Of a stretch of 64,000 nucleotides of DNA, positions 34,100-46,277 are shown piece after piece (the first letter of the stretch is position 1; each line of letters begins with the position of its first letter). Origin of the DNA: Flaveria trinervia (Eukaryota > Streptophyta > Magnoliopsida > Asterales > Asteraceae); the NCBI GenBank assembly GCA_025506515.1, contig CM046458.1:42854731-42918730 (forward strand). Direction: 5' to 3'. Under the pieces are notes generated by a model. It was given only the letters and a program-made list of their open reading frames with translations, searched no databases and had not been told where the DNA came from. Position numbers and translations under genes: made by a program.

Positions 34100-34550
34100 G
34101 ACAAACAGAAATGTTTGGAATATAGACAGTGGCTGCTCCAGGCACATGACTGGTAATAGGTCACTACTCCAGAACATTGAAAGGATTGATGGAGGACCTG
34201 TTGCTTTTAGAGGAGATGAAGGTGGTTACATTTCAGGAAGGGGCAAGGTCACAAATGGTAAGCTCAACATTGAAAAGGTAAACTTTGTTAAAGAGCTTGG
34301 ATACAATCTTCTGAGTGTATCTCAATTTTGTGATCAGAGTCATAACATGCTCTTTACTGAGCATGAGTTCATTGTTCTTAAGCCTGGTGTGGTCATTCCT
34401 CATGAGCATATCCTTCTTAGAGCCCCCAGGAAAGGAAACATGTACAAGATGGACTTGCAAGAAACCTCTCCCTCGGAGAAGTTTCACGCTTTCTATCTAA
34501 AGCCAATAGTGATGAATCTTTCCTATGGCATAAAAGAATGTGCCATGTAA
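34100..34550 (+). pseudogene. copia D protease and pre-integrase region
   Basis: IDSGCSRHMTGNRS carries the DSG active site (34125-34139; Cys in place of the usual Ala or Ser after DSG). It continues with GYISGRGKV and NLLSVSQFCDQ, conserved in copia proteases. A frame change just before 34500 joins to SFLWHKRMCHVNF of the integrase zinc domain. Confidence 0.85.
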
Positions 34551-35855
34551 ACTTTAAGAACATGAACAAATTGATTAAGCATGATCTGGTAACTAGAATG
34601 CCCAAGAAAGAGTTTACAAATGATGATCACTGTGTTGCATGCCTGAAAGGGAAGCAACATAAGGTATCTCATAAGCCTAAGGAAATGAACTCCATCACTA
34701 CACCCCTACACTTGTTACATATGGATCTCTTTGGCCCCACCAGTGTAATGAGTTTAGGAAGGACCTCATACTGTCTAGTGATCACAGATGATTTACAAGA
34801 TTCACGTGGGTCTTTTTCCTTAGAACTAAAGAGGAGACTCCTGAGATTCTGAAGAATTTCATCTTAAAGATTGAGAATCAGTCTAATCACAAGGTCAAAA
34901 TCATAAGATGTGATCAAGGAACAGAATTCAAGAATCAAACCCTTGATACATTTTGTGATGATAAGGGTATTGCAAGACAATTTAGTGCTCCCAGGACTCC
35001 TCAGCAAAATGGTGTGGCTGAGAGGAGAAACAGGATACTGATTGAAGCTGCAAGAACCATGTTGTCTGACTCTAAACCACCTTCTGGGCAGAGGAAGTCA
35101 GCACTGCCTGCTATGTGCAGAATAGAGTTTTGGTAGTTAAGACTCATGGGAAGACTCCTTATGAACTTTGGCACAAGAGAAAACCTTTCATTGGTTTTCT
35201 CAGGTCATTTGGATGTCCTTGCACCATCTTGAATACCAAAGATCAAATTGCCAAGTTTGCTGAGAAATCAGATGATGGACACTTTATTGGATACTCTTCC
35301 CAAGCTAAGGCTTATAAAGTGTACAATCTTAGAACTAGAATAGTTGAGGAGTCAGCCAATGTGACCTTCAATGAACACACACCATGTGTTGCTGGTTCTC
35401 GTCCAAATTGGCTATTTGATCTTGATTTAGTTACCAATTGTTTTAATAAATCTTGTGAGAATGTTTCAGGATCTACAGAAAATTTAAATATAGGTGATCC
35501 TGACCCAAGATTTGAGCTAGGAAGACCTTCAAGTCATACATCTTTAGCTCTAGTTGGAACTACTTCTGCAAATGAGGTTTCTATCCGCACAACAATGATA
35601 AATTCAGCTGATACATCTGGTATGCCTTTAAATTCCAGCTCAGAGGCTCTACAACCAGATAAGAACACCTCAATTGTGGAAGACAACAATGGTGATGGTG
35701 ACAGTGACCAAGGATTTCTTGATGCCACTAACCATACCATAGATGAGAACATCAATGATGTCACACACTGCTTGGATCAAGTTTCACTTGAAAAATGTGC
35801 TGATGTGGTGGGAGAAACATCTATGCCAGATCTAAATTTTTTCTCAACAACTTGA
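34500..35855 (+). pseudogene. copia D integrase, broken
   Basis: HHCC domain HKRMCHVNFKNMNKL ... CVACLKGKQ (34528-34660). The catalytic core shows HMDLFGPTS (near 34720), IRCDQGTEFKN (near 34905) and NGVAERRNR with the Glu (near 35015), so all three catalytic residues are present. Frame changes occur near 34790 and 35080. The C-terminal part includes VLVVKTHGKTPYELWHKRKP and ends in an Asn/Asp/Thr-rich tail with a stop at 35853-35855. Confidence 0.87.
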
Positions 35856-37518
35856 TGTGATTCCTCAGCTTAGGATCCACAAGTCTCATCCTACCACAAA
35901 CATCATTGGAAATGTTGTCTCCGGGGTAAAGACAAGAGGACAAACCCATGAAGCAAATGTTTGTCTTCACTCTTGTTTTTTATCCCAGATAGAGCCAAAG
36001 AAAGTTGAGGAGGCTCTAAAGGATGGAAGTTAGGTTGAAGCTATGCAACAAGAGCTGCTTCAAATCAAAAGACAGAAAGTTTGGAACCTTTGTCCTCTCC
36101 CTTTTGGGAAGACTACAATAGGAACCAAATGGGTGTTTAGGAACAAGAAGGATGATAGATGCATTATCATCAAAAACAAAGCTAGATTGGTTGTTCAAGG
36201 GTACACACAAGAAGAAGGGATTGACTACACTGATGTCTTTGCTCTAGTGGCAAGATTAGAAGCTGTTAGAATATTCCTGGCATTTCCTGCATCCAAGAAC
36301 TTCAAGGTCTTTCAAATTGATGTGAAATGTGCCTTCTTATATGGAGTGATAAATGAAGAGGTTTATGTCAAACAGCCACCGGGTTTTGTAGATCCTGATC
36401 ATCCTGATTATGTCTGCAAGCTTGACAAAGCTCTCTATGGGCTGCATCAGGCACCCAGGAAGTGGTATGAAACGCTGTCTGAGTATCTCTGTAAACATGG
36501 ATATAGGAGAGGTACTATAGATGGAACTCTCTTCATCAAAGGACAAGGAAAAGACATATTGCTAGTTCAAGTATATGTGGATGACATCATCTTTGGTTCA
36601 ACTAATCCAAAGCTCTGCAAAGACTTTGAGAAGCTAATGAAAGATAGATTTGAAATGAGTGCCATGGGGGAACTCAATTTCTTTCTGGGAATTCAAGTGA
36701 AGCAAGTTGAAGATGGCATCTTCATAAGTCAGTCAAAGTATGTTCAAGACATACTCAAAAGGTTCAATATGACTGACTGAAAGATTGCTAAGACACCTAT
36801 AGCCAGAAACCACTCCCTTGGTCCTGATCTTGAGGGGGAGTGTGTAGATGAACACTTATACAGGGCTATGATTGGGTCTCTTATGTATCTTACTGCTAGT
36901 AGGCCTGATATCATGTTTGCTACATGCATCTGTGCAAGATATCAAGCCAACCCTAAGATGTCTCATCTTATCACTATTAAAAGGATTCTAAGATACCTAA
37001 AAGGTGCATTAACACTTGGTCTATGGTATCCCAAGAATTCTGACTTCAATCTGTATGCTTATACAGATAGTGATTATGGTGGTTGCAATATGACTGCAAA
37101 GTCTACATCTGGGGGATGTCAATTTCTTGGTGGAAGGGTTGTCTTATGGCAATGCAACAAACAATCCTGTGTCTCTGCATCAACTGCTGAAGCTGAATAC
37201 ATTGCTGCCGCTAGCTGCTGTGCTCAAGTGCTTTGGATTCAGAATCAAATGCTAGACTATGGATTAAATTTCAAGGAGACTCCAATCCACATAGACAACA
37301 ACAGTGCTATCTCAATTACAGAGAACCCTGTACAGCACTCAAGGACAAAGCTCATCAATATCAGGTATCATCTAATAAGAGATAATTATGAAAAGGGATT
37401 AATTAAACTAGTCAAGGTTCACACAGATGAACAATATGCTAATTTGTTTACAAAGGCTTTTGATGAACAAAGATTTAAATATCTAATATCAGCTATTGGG
37501 ATGATCAACCTTGAGTAA
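35856..37518 (+). pseudogene. copia D reverse transcriptase and RNase H
   Basis: RT has TIGTKWVFRNKKDD, FQIDVKCAFLYG (first Asp), the YVDD box at 36574-36585 and FFLGIQVKQ. A stop interrupts at 36778-36780 (TD*), and RNase H follows with TDSDYGGCN, SASTAEAEYIAAASCC, HIDNNSAI and a conserved end LISAIGMINLE with a stop at 37516-37518. Only a few stops separate it from an open frame, so this is the best-kept pol in the window. It would synthesise cDNA from element RNA. Confidence 0.9.
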
Positions 37519-38105
37519 ATTTTTCTTAAAACTAATTCTTATTATTTCTTAAAAAATGTGTGTTCTAAGTTGTCTAGTCTATCATCTTCATAAGCTCATG
37601 TTTTTCTCTTGGATTGGAAGACTTTCCTTAGATTAATTGATGATTTTATCCTTTGGAAGTTATGTATTTTAACTTCTGAAGAAAATCACACCTTCAAAAT
37701 ATTTAACTGTCTAAGAAATTTACCTTCGGAAGAAATTTCAAATTTTATCTTCCGAAGCTTAAATAGTTATCTTAGACACTTACTTATTTTCAAGGACCTT
37801 TTCTTTCCGAAACAACAATTAACTCTCGAAAGCTTTGTTGATCTCTATACAAAGCACTCAAGTCTTAATTTTTCCTTTCGAAGCAAAATCATCAAATACT
37901 CTCAGGAAATTCTTCCGAAGTCATTTTAGCTTCGGAAGCTTTTTCATTAAAACTTCCGAAGATAATTTACCTTCACAAGCTTGTTGGTTTCCAATAAACT
38001 ACTTTTTGAGCAAAAAGTAACTACTTTTCAAGAGGTGGGACCGACATCCGGATTTCAAAGTTTATCCTCTTTCATTAAACTTTATCTGAAATCCCTCTCT
38101 CTCAT
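37519..38105 (+). promoter_or_regulatory. copia D post-pol spacer with TTCCGAAG palindromes
   Basis: Non-coding. About nine exact or near copies of CTTCCGAAG/CTTCGGAAG lie at 37672-37975, the same palindrome as in the D LTR (41648-41800). No clear TATA box follows. A role in expressing the third ORF is a guess by analogy with E. Confidence 0.55.
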
Positions 38106-41100
38106 ATGAACCCAACGGTTTCCCCCTCTTCTATCATCTGCTCATTCACAGCTTATCAAACAAGCACGGTGGATGGGACCAGATTCCTAAAGATCTCTCC
38201 TTCATAGTCCATGGAATGGTTCAAGGGGTCAAATTCATGTACTCTCAATTTGTTTATACAAATTTGCTTGCTAATTTAGACTCCTTAGAGTACTACATGT
38301 TCCTAGATATGTCCGGTACATTCTTAACTGTGAACTGGGCTCACAGTTAAGGGAAACAGGTAGCACTCTTAAATTGGGACAGATGAAGCGTGGCATCTTT
38401 AAAACATTGAGAAAGTCCACGGTTGGATTCTCTGGGGTAGAAACAGCCCTAGTCCCAAAAATGTTAGAGCTCATTGCTCAAGGTGACAACCTAGCAGCAC
38501 AAGCTAGTGTTGAACCCACACTTGCTACTTTCTAACCACCTACACAGCCTCAAATATCCATCACCTACCAAGAAAATCCAAACGAACCCCTGCTCAGACT
38601 ATTCAGTCTGAGGAGGCCCCCATATACTCACCAATACTGGAAGAAGTGGATACTGGAGCTCCCATTTCTCCTAAGGAGCAGACCACTCCCATCTTTTCTA
38701 GAATCAGTGCTGAGGTTCCTCATGCTCATCCTGATGAGCTCATTTGCCCTATTGCTTTAAGCCATCACTCTGAGTCTCAACACTCAAGTGATCAACCTTT
38801 AGGGGACAGTTACCATCCCCAGCCTATAGATCTCAACCAACCAATTCCCAACCTTGACTTCTACACTGATGAAGATCTAGGTTTCAGTGAGTATAATGAG
38901 TCTCTCTTCTTTTCCCCTACTCCAAGAGAGATGAATACTCCTAAGTCTCCTACATCTATCCCACATCAGTCACCTACAACTGAGGTGGACACTTCTGAAC
39001 TTGTTCAGGATGTCCATATGAAAGAGGCTCTCACTTCTGCAAGTGATTACATCATTAAGACCTAAACCATGGCAACTCAGCCTGCTGACATCTCAACTGA
39101 GACTGCTAGTAAGCAGAGGAAATCCAGTAGCCAAGAACTATGAACTAGTCATGAGAGAAAAGACTCTGGTCCAATCTTCTCCACCCCTAGTGATTCTTCT
39201 GATGAAGATGAGGGGGATCTGAGAATAAAGGTGCAACAACTATCCAAAACATGCACCTATTTAGTCTCAAAGGCCAATCACCTTGAATCTCAGGTGACTA
39301 CCTTAAACAATAGGATAAATGATCAGCAACTTGAGATTTCATATCTTAAGGAAAAACTAGCTGGGAGACCCTTAAGGAGAGCTCAACCAGGAACACAAGA
39401 ACCTGTGGATGTGATTGATCTATCCTACAGCTCACCTATGCAAGTGGGTGATGCTACCAAAAAGGGGGAGAAAGTCTTTACAGCCACAGAACCTGGGAGT
39501 TCCTCTGAGAGAATGGACATTGAGGACTCACCATCCTCACTTGCAACTGTGCATTCTCAGCCACCTCCTCTAGATCACATTGATGTGGACTACACAGACT
39601 CCTTCATACAGAGTCTATTTGAGGATGGGATACCAAGAGCCATGTCACCTTCATCATCCTTTAATCACATCATTGGATGGATGTATGACAACAACTGGAA
39701 GGCTCTCATCATCATAAGAGTTCAAGGACAACAAGAAGTTTTTAATTTTCAGACCTTGAACTACTATGAAGGTCTGGATCTAGTCAACATGCCACTTGTC
39801 AACCCAAGCCAAATAAGACAAGCTGACTGAATGGCTAGAAGAATCCAAGATAGGATCATTGTAGAGTTCAGCCTAAGAAGGAGACTAAGGCAATCAGGCA
39901 ATGTCATCGGTCAACTAGATGTTGAGGCAGACCCTAAGATTAGCTTCATAGGGGAAACCTTGACTGAAGGCCCAATGACAGAACCTGAGAGCCCTGTCTC
40001 ATCATCTCCAACTACTGCAGAGATCCATATTCCTTCTGAGACACCTGCTGGTGAAGGTGCTTCTCAACCTCTCTTTGGCCTGAGCTCAGATGCTGCAATG
40101 AGCAATGAAGGCCAAAGCTCTCTCCACCCTGAGTCACAAAGGTCCGTGAGTGACAAAGGGAAAATAAAAATGACATCTGAGGAGATTGAGGAGGAGGAGA
40201 GAGAGAGGAAAAGGAGGCTAAGGGGAGAAGGTTCCTCTACTGAGTCTCCAAGACTCATGGAGTCTGCAATCAGGGCTGCCCCCAGACCAGACACTCAGAA
40301 TGATGAGTTAAAGGCAGTCAGGATTAACTATCTGCAGACTAGGAACTATGACATAGATAATATCATTTCTCTCCCCTTGGATGAATTGAATGAGCTGGTT
40401 GATCCGGAAAGGTCAAGAGAGAAGAAGGAGGCAGAAGATGCAGAACTCCTAGTACAGATCAAAGAAGAAAGAAAATGAAAAAGACTGTACAGAGGTATGC
40501 CTACCCTCTCACCAGTTCAAGAAAGCCCTGAACAAGAGGATGTGGTTCAACAAGAACCTCAGGTAGATAAGGAAGAGGACAGAATCAAGATGATTAACTA
40601 CCTGAGTGCCACAGGTCTCTATCAGGCAGATGCACTCCTTCCCTTACCTCATGACTATGTTGAGTTTGAGTATTTAAAACAACTTGAGCTTGAGCTAGTC
40701 AAGGAAAGAAAGACAACAAAGAGGAAGATGAGGGAAGAAGCTACAAAGTCAAGAGCCATCATCCAAAAAAGCATGAAGAAGTCTGCTGATAGGCAGAGGA
40801 TGATGAGCTTCTTGAAGCTGTATGGATTCTCCGGAAGGAGACTTGGACCCATGTCTCTATCCACTATGGATGAGCATATCAGGGTAATCAAGCAGAAAAT
40901 CAAGAGTGGAGTGCTCACTGACTTACACTCCACTCCAAGTCAGGCCCCACCTGAAGTGGAGGTTAAGGTTTAACAAACAGACACAACACAACCCGGACCT
41001 CCTGCTAATGCTCAGCAAGCTTCATCTTCTGATCCACAGCAGGGTCAACTCCCTCTCCTTCTGAGCCTGAGAGAGAGGAAGTCCCAACTGAAAGAGACAG

Positions 41101-41525
41101 TGAAGATCAATCTGGTGCTGCAGGCCAGTCTTCTCAGTTAAAATTTGGAAAGAGAAAGAAGAGGATGGCTTCTAAACCAAAGTCTAAGAAGAAAAAGAAG
41201 CCTGCATCCTCTTCTGAACCTCAGGATGAATCAGAACAACCTCAGGATGTGCAGCCAGAGGATGCTCAACCAACTCCAACTTTAGTAGCTCCTCTAGCAT
41301 CAGGAAGACCCATCTTGTCTTGGACATACACCACAAATCAAGAAAGATGGCATGTTATTAGAGATCAAGGCATTAAAGACATTTATACATGGCAAGATAT
41401 GTTTTAGTTGCCTCTGCATGATCTCTTTGACATGAGAAGACACTTTGACAGCCTAAAGGATCCTGATCAACTTATGAAGAAAGGAATGGTGATCATCCTA
41501 ATGAGGACTGTTAATATCTGAAGTT
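38106..41525 (+). pseudogene. copia D third ORF, broken
   Basis: First plausible ATG near 38106, then frame changes. N-terminal domain: HGGWDQIPKDLSFIVHGMVQ (38165 on) and, in another frame, HVPRYVRYILNCEL (38296-38337), matching GGFDDLS... and YPRFLQLIFNEKL of E. A Pro/Ser/Thr-rich linker, a coiled coil (39225-39365), W-x-Y module 1 (IIGWMYDNNWKALIIIRVQG, from 39669), long acidic/basic helical stretches (39831-40973) and W-x-Y module 2 (ILSWTYTTNQERWHVIRDQG, from 41312) follow. Stops at 39063, 39828, 40476, 40971 and 41405 break it. No signal peptide or membrane span seen. Function unknown; it may be the accessory ORF of this lineage. Confidence 0.65.
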
Positions 41526-41549
41526 TTCTAAGTGTTTTGGTAGCATCAG

Positions 41550-41562
41550 CCTAGGGGGAGTT
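41550..41562 (+). other. Polypurine tract of copia D
   Basis: CCTAGGGGGAGTT immediately before the 3' LTR. Confidence 0.85.
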
Positions 41563-42313
41563 TGTAGAGATTAATGAAGATGCTGATGCAACCTAAACAT
41601 CTTTAGTCTCTCCTGTATGCTGCACAACTGCATTGAAGTGGAATGCTACGGAAGTTTCACATTTGCAACAGAAATACTCTAAGTGTGAAATCTTCCGAAG
41701 CCAAGACCAACATCTTCTGAAGCCAAAGATGAAGTCTTCCGAAGCCTCAGAGATAAAGTCTTCCGAAGCTTCAAGTTCATGAAGACAGATTTCTTCCGAA
41801 GACTTTTAACATATGCTTTATCTAATGTACTGTTCCATAAAGCTGGACAACTTTCTGCTACAACTCTACAAGTCATTAACTAACATGGTTTGGTGATAAG
41901 GTCCATGCTTTTGGTAACTGTACATTGAGGTCTTGAGTCTGTATTCTTTCTACTTTATGTACTTTATCCTTTTTGTAATAGAAAAGGATGTGAGCTATGG
42001 CATGTCATAGTCACAAGTCAAAAGGCAATCTGCCTTTTTACTCTACAATTGATTTTGTTTGTGTCTAGTCAATTGTATCCAGCTGGCTTTCAAAGTATAG
42101 CTAGCTGTAGGATGTAGTATAAGTATCTCATGTTCTTGTAACTTTTATTTATGCTTTGTAACACTTGTAATAGAACATAGAGAAAGAAATATAATGCATT
42201 CTTGAAAACCATATACTTGTGTTCTTTGTGTTCTGTCTCTTTCATTACTTGTGTTCTTAGTGTCTTATCTTTGTGTTGTTGTGTTGTAACTCACACCCTT
42301 CAACGATCCTGCA
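41563..42313 (+). repeat. 3' LTR of copia D (751 bp)
   Basis: TGTAGAGATTAATG...ACGATCCTGCA. U3 holds at least five CTTCCGAAG or near palindromes (41648-41800). A weak TATA candidate (TATAAGTA) lies at about 42118-42125. Confidence 0.9.
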
Positions 42314-43977
42314 AAAGGTTATAATTCTGATTCAAGGATGTTATCGATTAAGCAATAGGTAACAAAGGAATTATAATCAATGATTTGGCGTAAATCACTC
42401 CTAAAACAATCAAAGTCTGGTTCATCGCTCAACGGTACTATTACATTGCTCGATTAACATTGATCTACATTCATGATAAATTGATTCATAGATCCATGTT
42501 TTTATTGATTGATAATCAAGAAGTGTTCAATTCATTTGAAGAAAACATATCAACCAACATCCTCGATTTGGTATCACTTTTGATAATCATTAAGAGGATT
42601 GACTGATTTGTGACTTCAATTACTTAATTATTCAATAATCAAGTATTTGTCATTAATTACTTCATTCACAAACAAAAATTTGTTTTAGTTTAAAATTAGT
42701 ATTTGACTAAAATGAGTACCTCTTTCGATGGATCATCATACCAACCTCCGAAGTTGGAAACCAAGGTGGATTTCAAATCCTAGAAGATCAAATTCCAAAA
42801 TCATGTGAATTACACAAACTTTGATTTATGCGTTTGAATAACTGAAGGTCCTTATAATCCACCAGCTTTAGGGGCGGATTATAAAGACAACAAGCAACCT
42901 ATAAACACAAAATATCTATCACCTGAGCATGTTAAACAGGTCAAAGTCAATATTAGAGCTTACAATTTCCTCAATATGGCTTTACCTAAAGATATACTAA
43001 TCAGGTGTGAGAAGTACAAAACATTAAATTCCTTGTGGAAGATACCTCACACTCTCTGTGAAGGAAGTGATGAAATAAGGAGCATAAGGAAGGATACTCT
43101 TCGCTCCTAATATGAAACATTTTATCATATTGAGGGTGAGTTAGTACCATAACAACTCCACAGGTTTATGCAATTGGTAACCGAGATGAACATCTTGGAA
43201 TCTAAATTTACTAATAAGGAGTTAAACAAAAAATGCTTCACACCTTGCCTGGGAATTGAAAGCAAACTGTGTCTATCTTCAATAACACTAAAACCACTAG
43301 TTTAGATACTTTGGTGGCCAAAATTGAAGCTCTTGAAATGTATGAAAATTCAAGAAACAAGAGTGTGAGAACACATGTCACTCCTTATCAGTTTAAAGAA
43401 ATTAAAATTTCTAGAAGTGCTTTTATTTCTAACAATGATAATTACAACTCTTGTACTTTGAGTGAAGATGAGGAAGAAGTTAGTTTCTATGCATCAAAGC
43501 ATACAAAAACATCCACTTAGAGTAAGTCAGCAAAAGAAAAAGGGAGATCTGATGAAAAGCAAGATTCATCTGCATCATCAGCAAAGTCTTCCTCCAACAA
43601 CAATAAAGTAGAGCCCATTACTGTGATTCTGGATTCTGAAGAACAAAAGTTTCATTTGCAGCTTTCAGCTCAAGTTTTCAAGCTTATCTGGGAAGTACAC
43701 TAAATCCTGCTAACATATGCCAGCAAGATTTGGAAGAAATTCATCCAGAGGAAATGGATCTTCAATGGAAAATGTAAATGATAGCATACAAAGCCAAACA
43801 ATACCTAAGAAGAAACAAAAACTTAGCTGTAGTTAAAACAACAAAAATTAGTGTTGATAAGTCAAAAGTAAGATGTTTCAAATGCAATCTCTATCGACAC
43901 TTCTCAAGAGAGTGCAATCAACAAGCATCTTCTAACATGAGACATAATCACCAACATCAGCCACATCAGTCTCATTA
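42314..43977 (+). mobile_element. Copia element C, left segment (leader and gag)
   Basis: Leader-like DNA (42314-42711) and gag up to 43977, where gypsy-3 interrupts it. The continuation is at 58086. Its own LTR is not recognised in the window. Confidence 0.75.
42712..43977 (+). pseudogene. copia C gag, N-terminal part
   Basis: ATG at 42712 (MSTSFDGSSYQPPKL). UBN2-like region with GPYNPPALGADYKD and RAYNFLNMALPKDIL, several stops (42781, 43108, 43153, 43518), an acidic Ser-rich linker and the knuckle CFKCNLYRHFSREC (43873-43914). It ends within a His/Gln-rich stretch HNHQHQPHQSHY at the insertion point. The downstream remainder of gag resumes at 58086. Strongly decayed compared with D or E, consistent with greater age. 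Confidence 0.8.
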
Positions 43978-44788
43978 TGTGAGGCCCCGTTCTCGGGACA
44001 CTCACAGCTGGTCAATCATCACACATAAAACATATATTTACATTAACTTTAAGAAAATATTGCTGCGGAAACATTTAAAAAACCATTTCATTATAAACAC
44101 TTTTGCAAAATAATACAATGTTCATTACAAAATATTGTTCGTTCGCATTACAATGCAAAAATGTTATAGTATCATAAAATGGATGCCATCCAAAATGAGC
44201 CAAGTAGTCGCCCCGTGCCATCCTCTGCAACATTCACCTGCCACTGAAAAATGCATAAAAAGTTAGTGTTGCTGAGTGAGTTCTAGTTTTATAAAACTTT
44301 ATATTACCTTTCATTCATTAAACCATTTTCTTTACTATCACACATGGTCACACATCATACGTATATCAACGTAATAATTATTATCTTCATCATCGTTCGT
44401 TTCTCAGGTTTCTCACGTTTTGCTCATTTCGTACTATCGCAATTTTCGTACATTTATTATCTTTCACTTCTATCTAGGTCCTGTCATATGCTTAACCCCC
44501 TCCTGAGCACAAATCTATATCATCTAGGGTTAAGCGATGATAACCCCACATCGCATGTATAGAGTAGTCACATAGACTAACTCCCCCTGTGTGTGAACTC
44601 TTATGGGTTAGCCAAAATCGCATGCTACATAACTCACAGTAATTACCAAATCGCACATATTGGAGCAGTCAGCAAGACTAACTCCTACTATGTGTATGAA
44701 CCTTATGAGTTAGGCAAAATCGTATGCTGTAAACACACAGTTGAGCTAACAACTATCAATCAGTTGTGAACCTCCTTTCATTTGCTTG
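43978..44788 (-). repeat. gypsy-3 3' LTR, outer segment
   Basis: Aligns with 55978-56790: TGTGAGGCCCCGTTCTCGGG and onward, including two short repeats of AGACTAACTCC...ATGTGTATGAACCTTATG. Interrupted by gypsy-2 after TTTGCTTG. Confidence 0.88.
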
Positions 44789-45924
44789 TGTAATGCTCGG
44801 TTACTTTTATAGACAAAAAAGAAAGAATAAAGCAAAGAAAAATAAGGAAACGAAATAAATCCCAAGTCTAGGGGTAAAAAGTGACAAAAAAGACAAAAAG
44901 TTTATAAGTTGGTGATAAAGGTGTTATGGCCGCCTAAATGGTCACACCACACTTTTTTCATTCGGATCTTGGAAGAGAGAGAGAGAGAGCTAAAACTCTC
45001 GGTTTTGAAGGAAGAACAAGAAAGAATTCGAATTCAAGGTAAGAATTCATGATTTTATGATGTTCTTAACTGGTTTTATCCTTGGGTTTATGCTTATGTG
45101 TGTTTGTATGTGTTTGGGTATGTTTTTAATGGGTTTCTAGGCGGTTGAACTCAATTGCAAATGAGTTTAGGAGAAGCCATACTCAAGAGCTGTTAAGGTG
45201 AGTTCTAGAACCCTCTTTTACTGGTTTTAACTGTTTCGGGCTGGAAATGCATGAATGTATATTTTCATTAAACTGGGTTTCGGACCCGTATGTTTGATTG
45301 TGTGTCTGTTGATGTTATGAGGTGATGTTGAGCTATGTTCATGCTTAATGATGTAATGATAGTGTTTATGAGGCTTCGAATGTAAGATTTAAGCTTAGAA
45401 CATGATTGATGGTGCTTGGTAACTAAGATTTGATGTATAGGGCTCATATGTTTAAGTTTTAAAATCTGCCCAAGTATGAAAGTCAATGCGGATGAGTAGG
45501 AAAGTCAATGCGGAAGAGTATGAAAGTCAATGCAGAAGAGTATGAAAGTCAATGCGGATGAGTAGGAAAGTCAATGCGGATGAGTATGAAAGTCAATGCG
45601 GATGAGTATGAAAGTCAATACTGAGGAGTATGAAAGTCAATGCGGATGAACATTGACTAAGTATGGGAAATGCCGATAAAGAAAGACAAATGTTAATGAA
45701 CAAAAGAAAAATGTGGATGAAGTATAGCAAATGTGGATGAACTGTAACAAATACAGATGAACAAAAGAAACTACAGATGAACACTTAGAATAGTTTGACT
45801 TTCGTAATGAAATGAAAAGTTGTTTTGACATTCCGCTGTGATGTTTTATGAAATATGAATGAAATTATATGTTTTATGAGCAATGATTGGCTAGCTATAA
45901 GTATCCCGAGGACGGGGCCGTACA
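44789..45924 (+). repeat. 5' LTR of gypsy-2 (1136 bp, internally deleted)
   Basis: TGTAATGCTCGG...GGGGCCGTACA. Compared with the 3' LTR it lacks about 1.05 kb after GAATAGTTTGACTTT (joint near 45802), removing the two-copy subrepeat. Splice-like sites: donor AAG|GTAAGA (GT 45039-45040), acceptor TTTCTAG (AG 45139-45140), donor AAG|GTGAGTT (GT 45198-45199). Confidence 0.88.
45473..45785 (+). repeat. 22-bp minisatellite in gypsy-2 5' LTR
   Basis: About eight 22-bp units AGTATGAAAGTCAATGCGGATG (45473-45650) followed by about five 20-bp relatives ending GGATGAAC (to 45785). The 3' LTR has one more 22-bp unit. Confidence 0.9.
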
Positions 45925-46277
45925 AGTTGGTATCAGAGCCAAAGTTTAAGTGAAACGGGTAAATTTTGAAAATAAATCTTAACTTAAACTAAAAAGGGAC
46001 GGAAAAGGGAAGGGATGCCAGTCCAAGTAGCTGCGTGCCATCAGGTATTTTCTTAATGATTAACCGGTATTATATGCGCATGTTATGTGGTTATGTGTTG
46101 CTGGTAGAATTAGATACTGATCTAGTCAGGATAGTTCATGCATGGGGTATGAAGAGTAAAGTAAGTGGCTAATTACAACTGGCCACGATAATTAGGAACT
46201 TACTATACTTGACATAAACTAAGTTGTTCCCTTGAATGACCGTGTTGGGGTTTGAATCTTTTAGCGTGTGTGTGAGG
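45925..46277 (+). other. gypsy-2 leader with primer binding site
   Basis: TGGTATCAGAGC at 45928-45939. Leader ends GAATCTTTTAG (AG 46263-46264), acceptor-like, 13 bases before the gag ATG at 46278. Confidence 0.85.

Larger units (their letters stand above)
30656..42313 (+). mobile_element. SIRE-like Ty1/copia element D, 5' LTR truncated
   Basis: LTR, primer binding site, gag, protease, integrase, RT/RNase H, spacer, third ORF, polypurine tract and LTR in order. The 5' LTR lacks about its first 175 bp, so no target duplication can be read. LTRs look very similar over the shared part. The third ORF resembles that of E. Confidence 0.88.

Noticed and set aside
45473..45650. Regular 22-bp repeats resembling a CRISPR array
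   Set aside because: Units are contiguous without unique spacers, lie in a plant LTR and have no cas genes.
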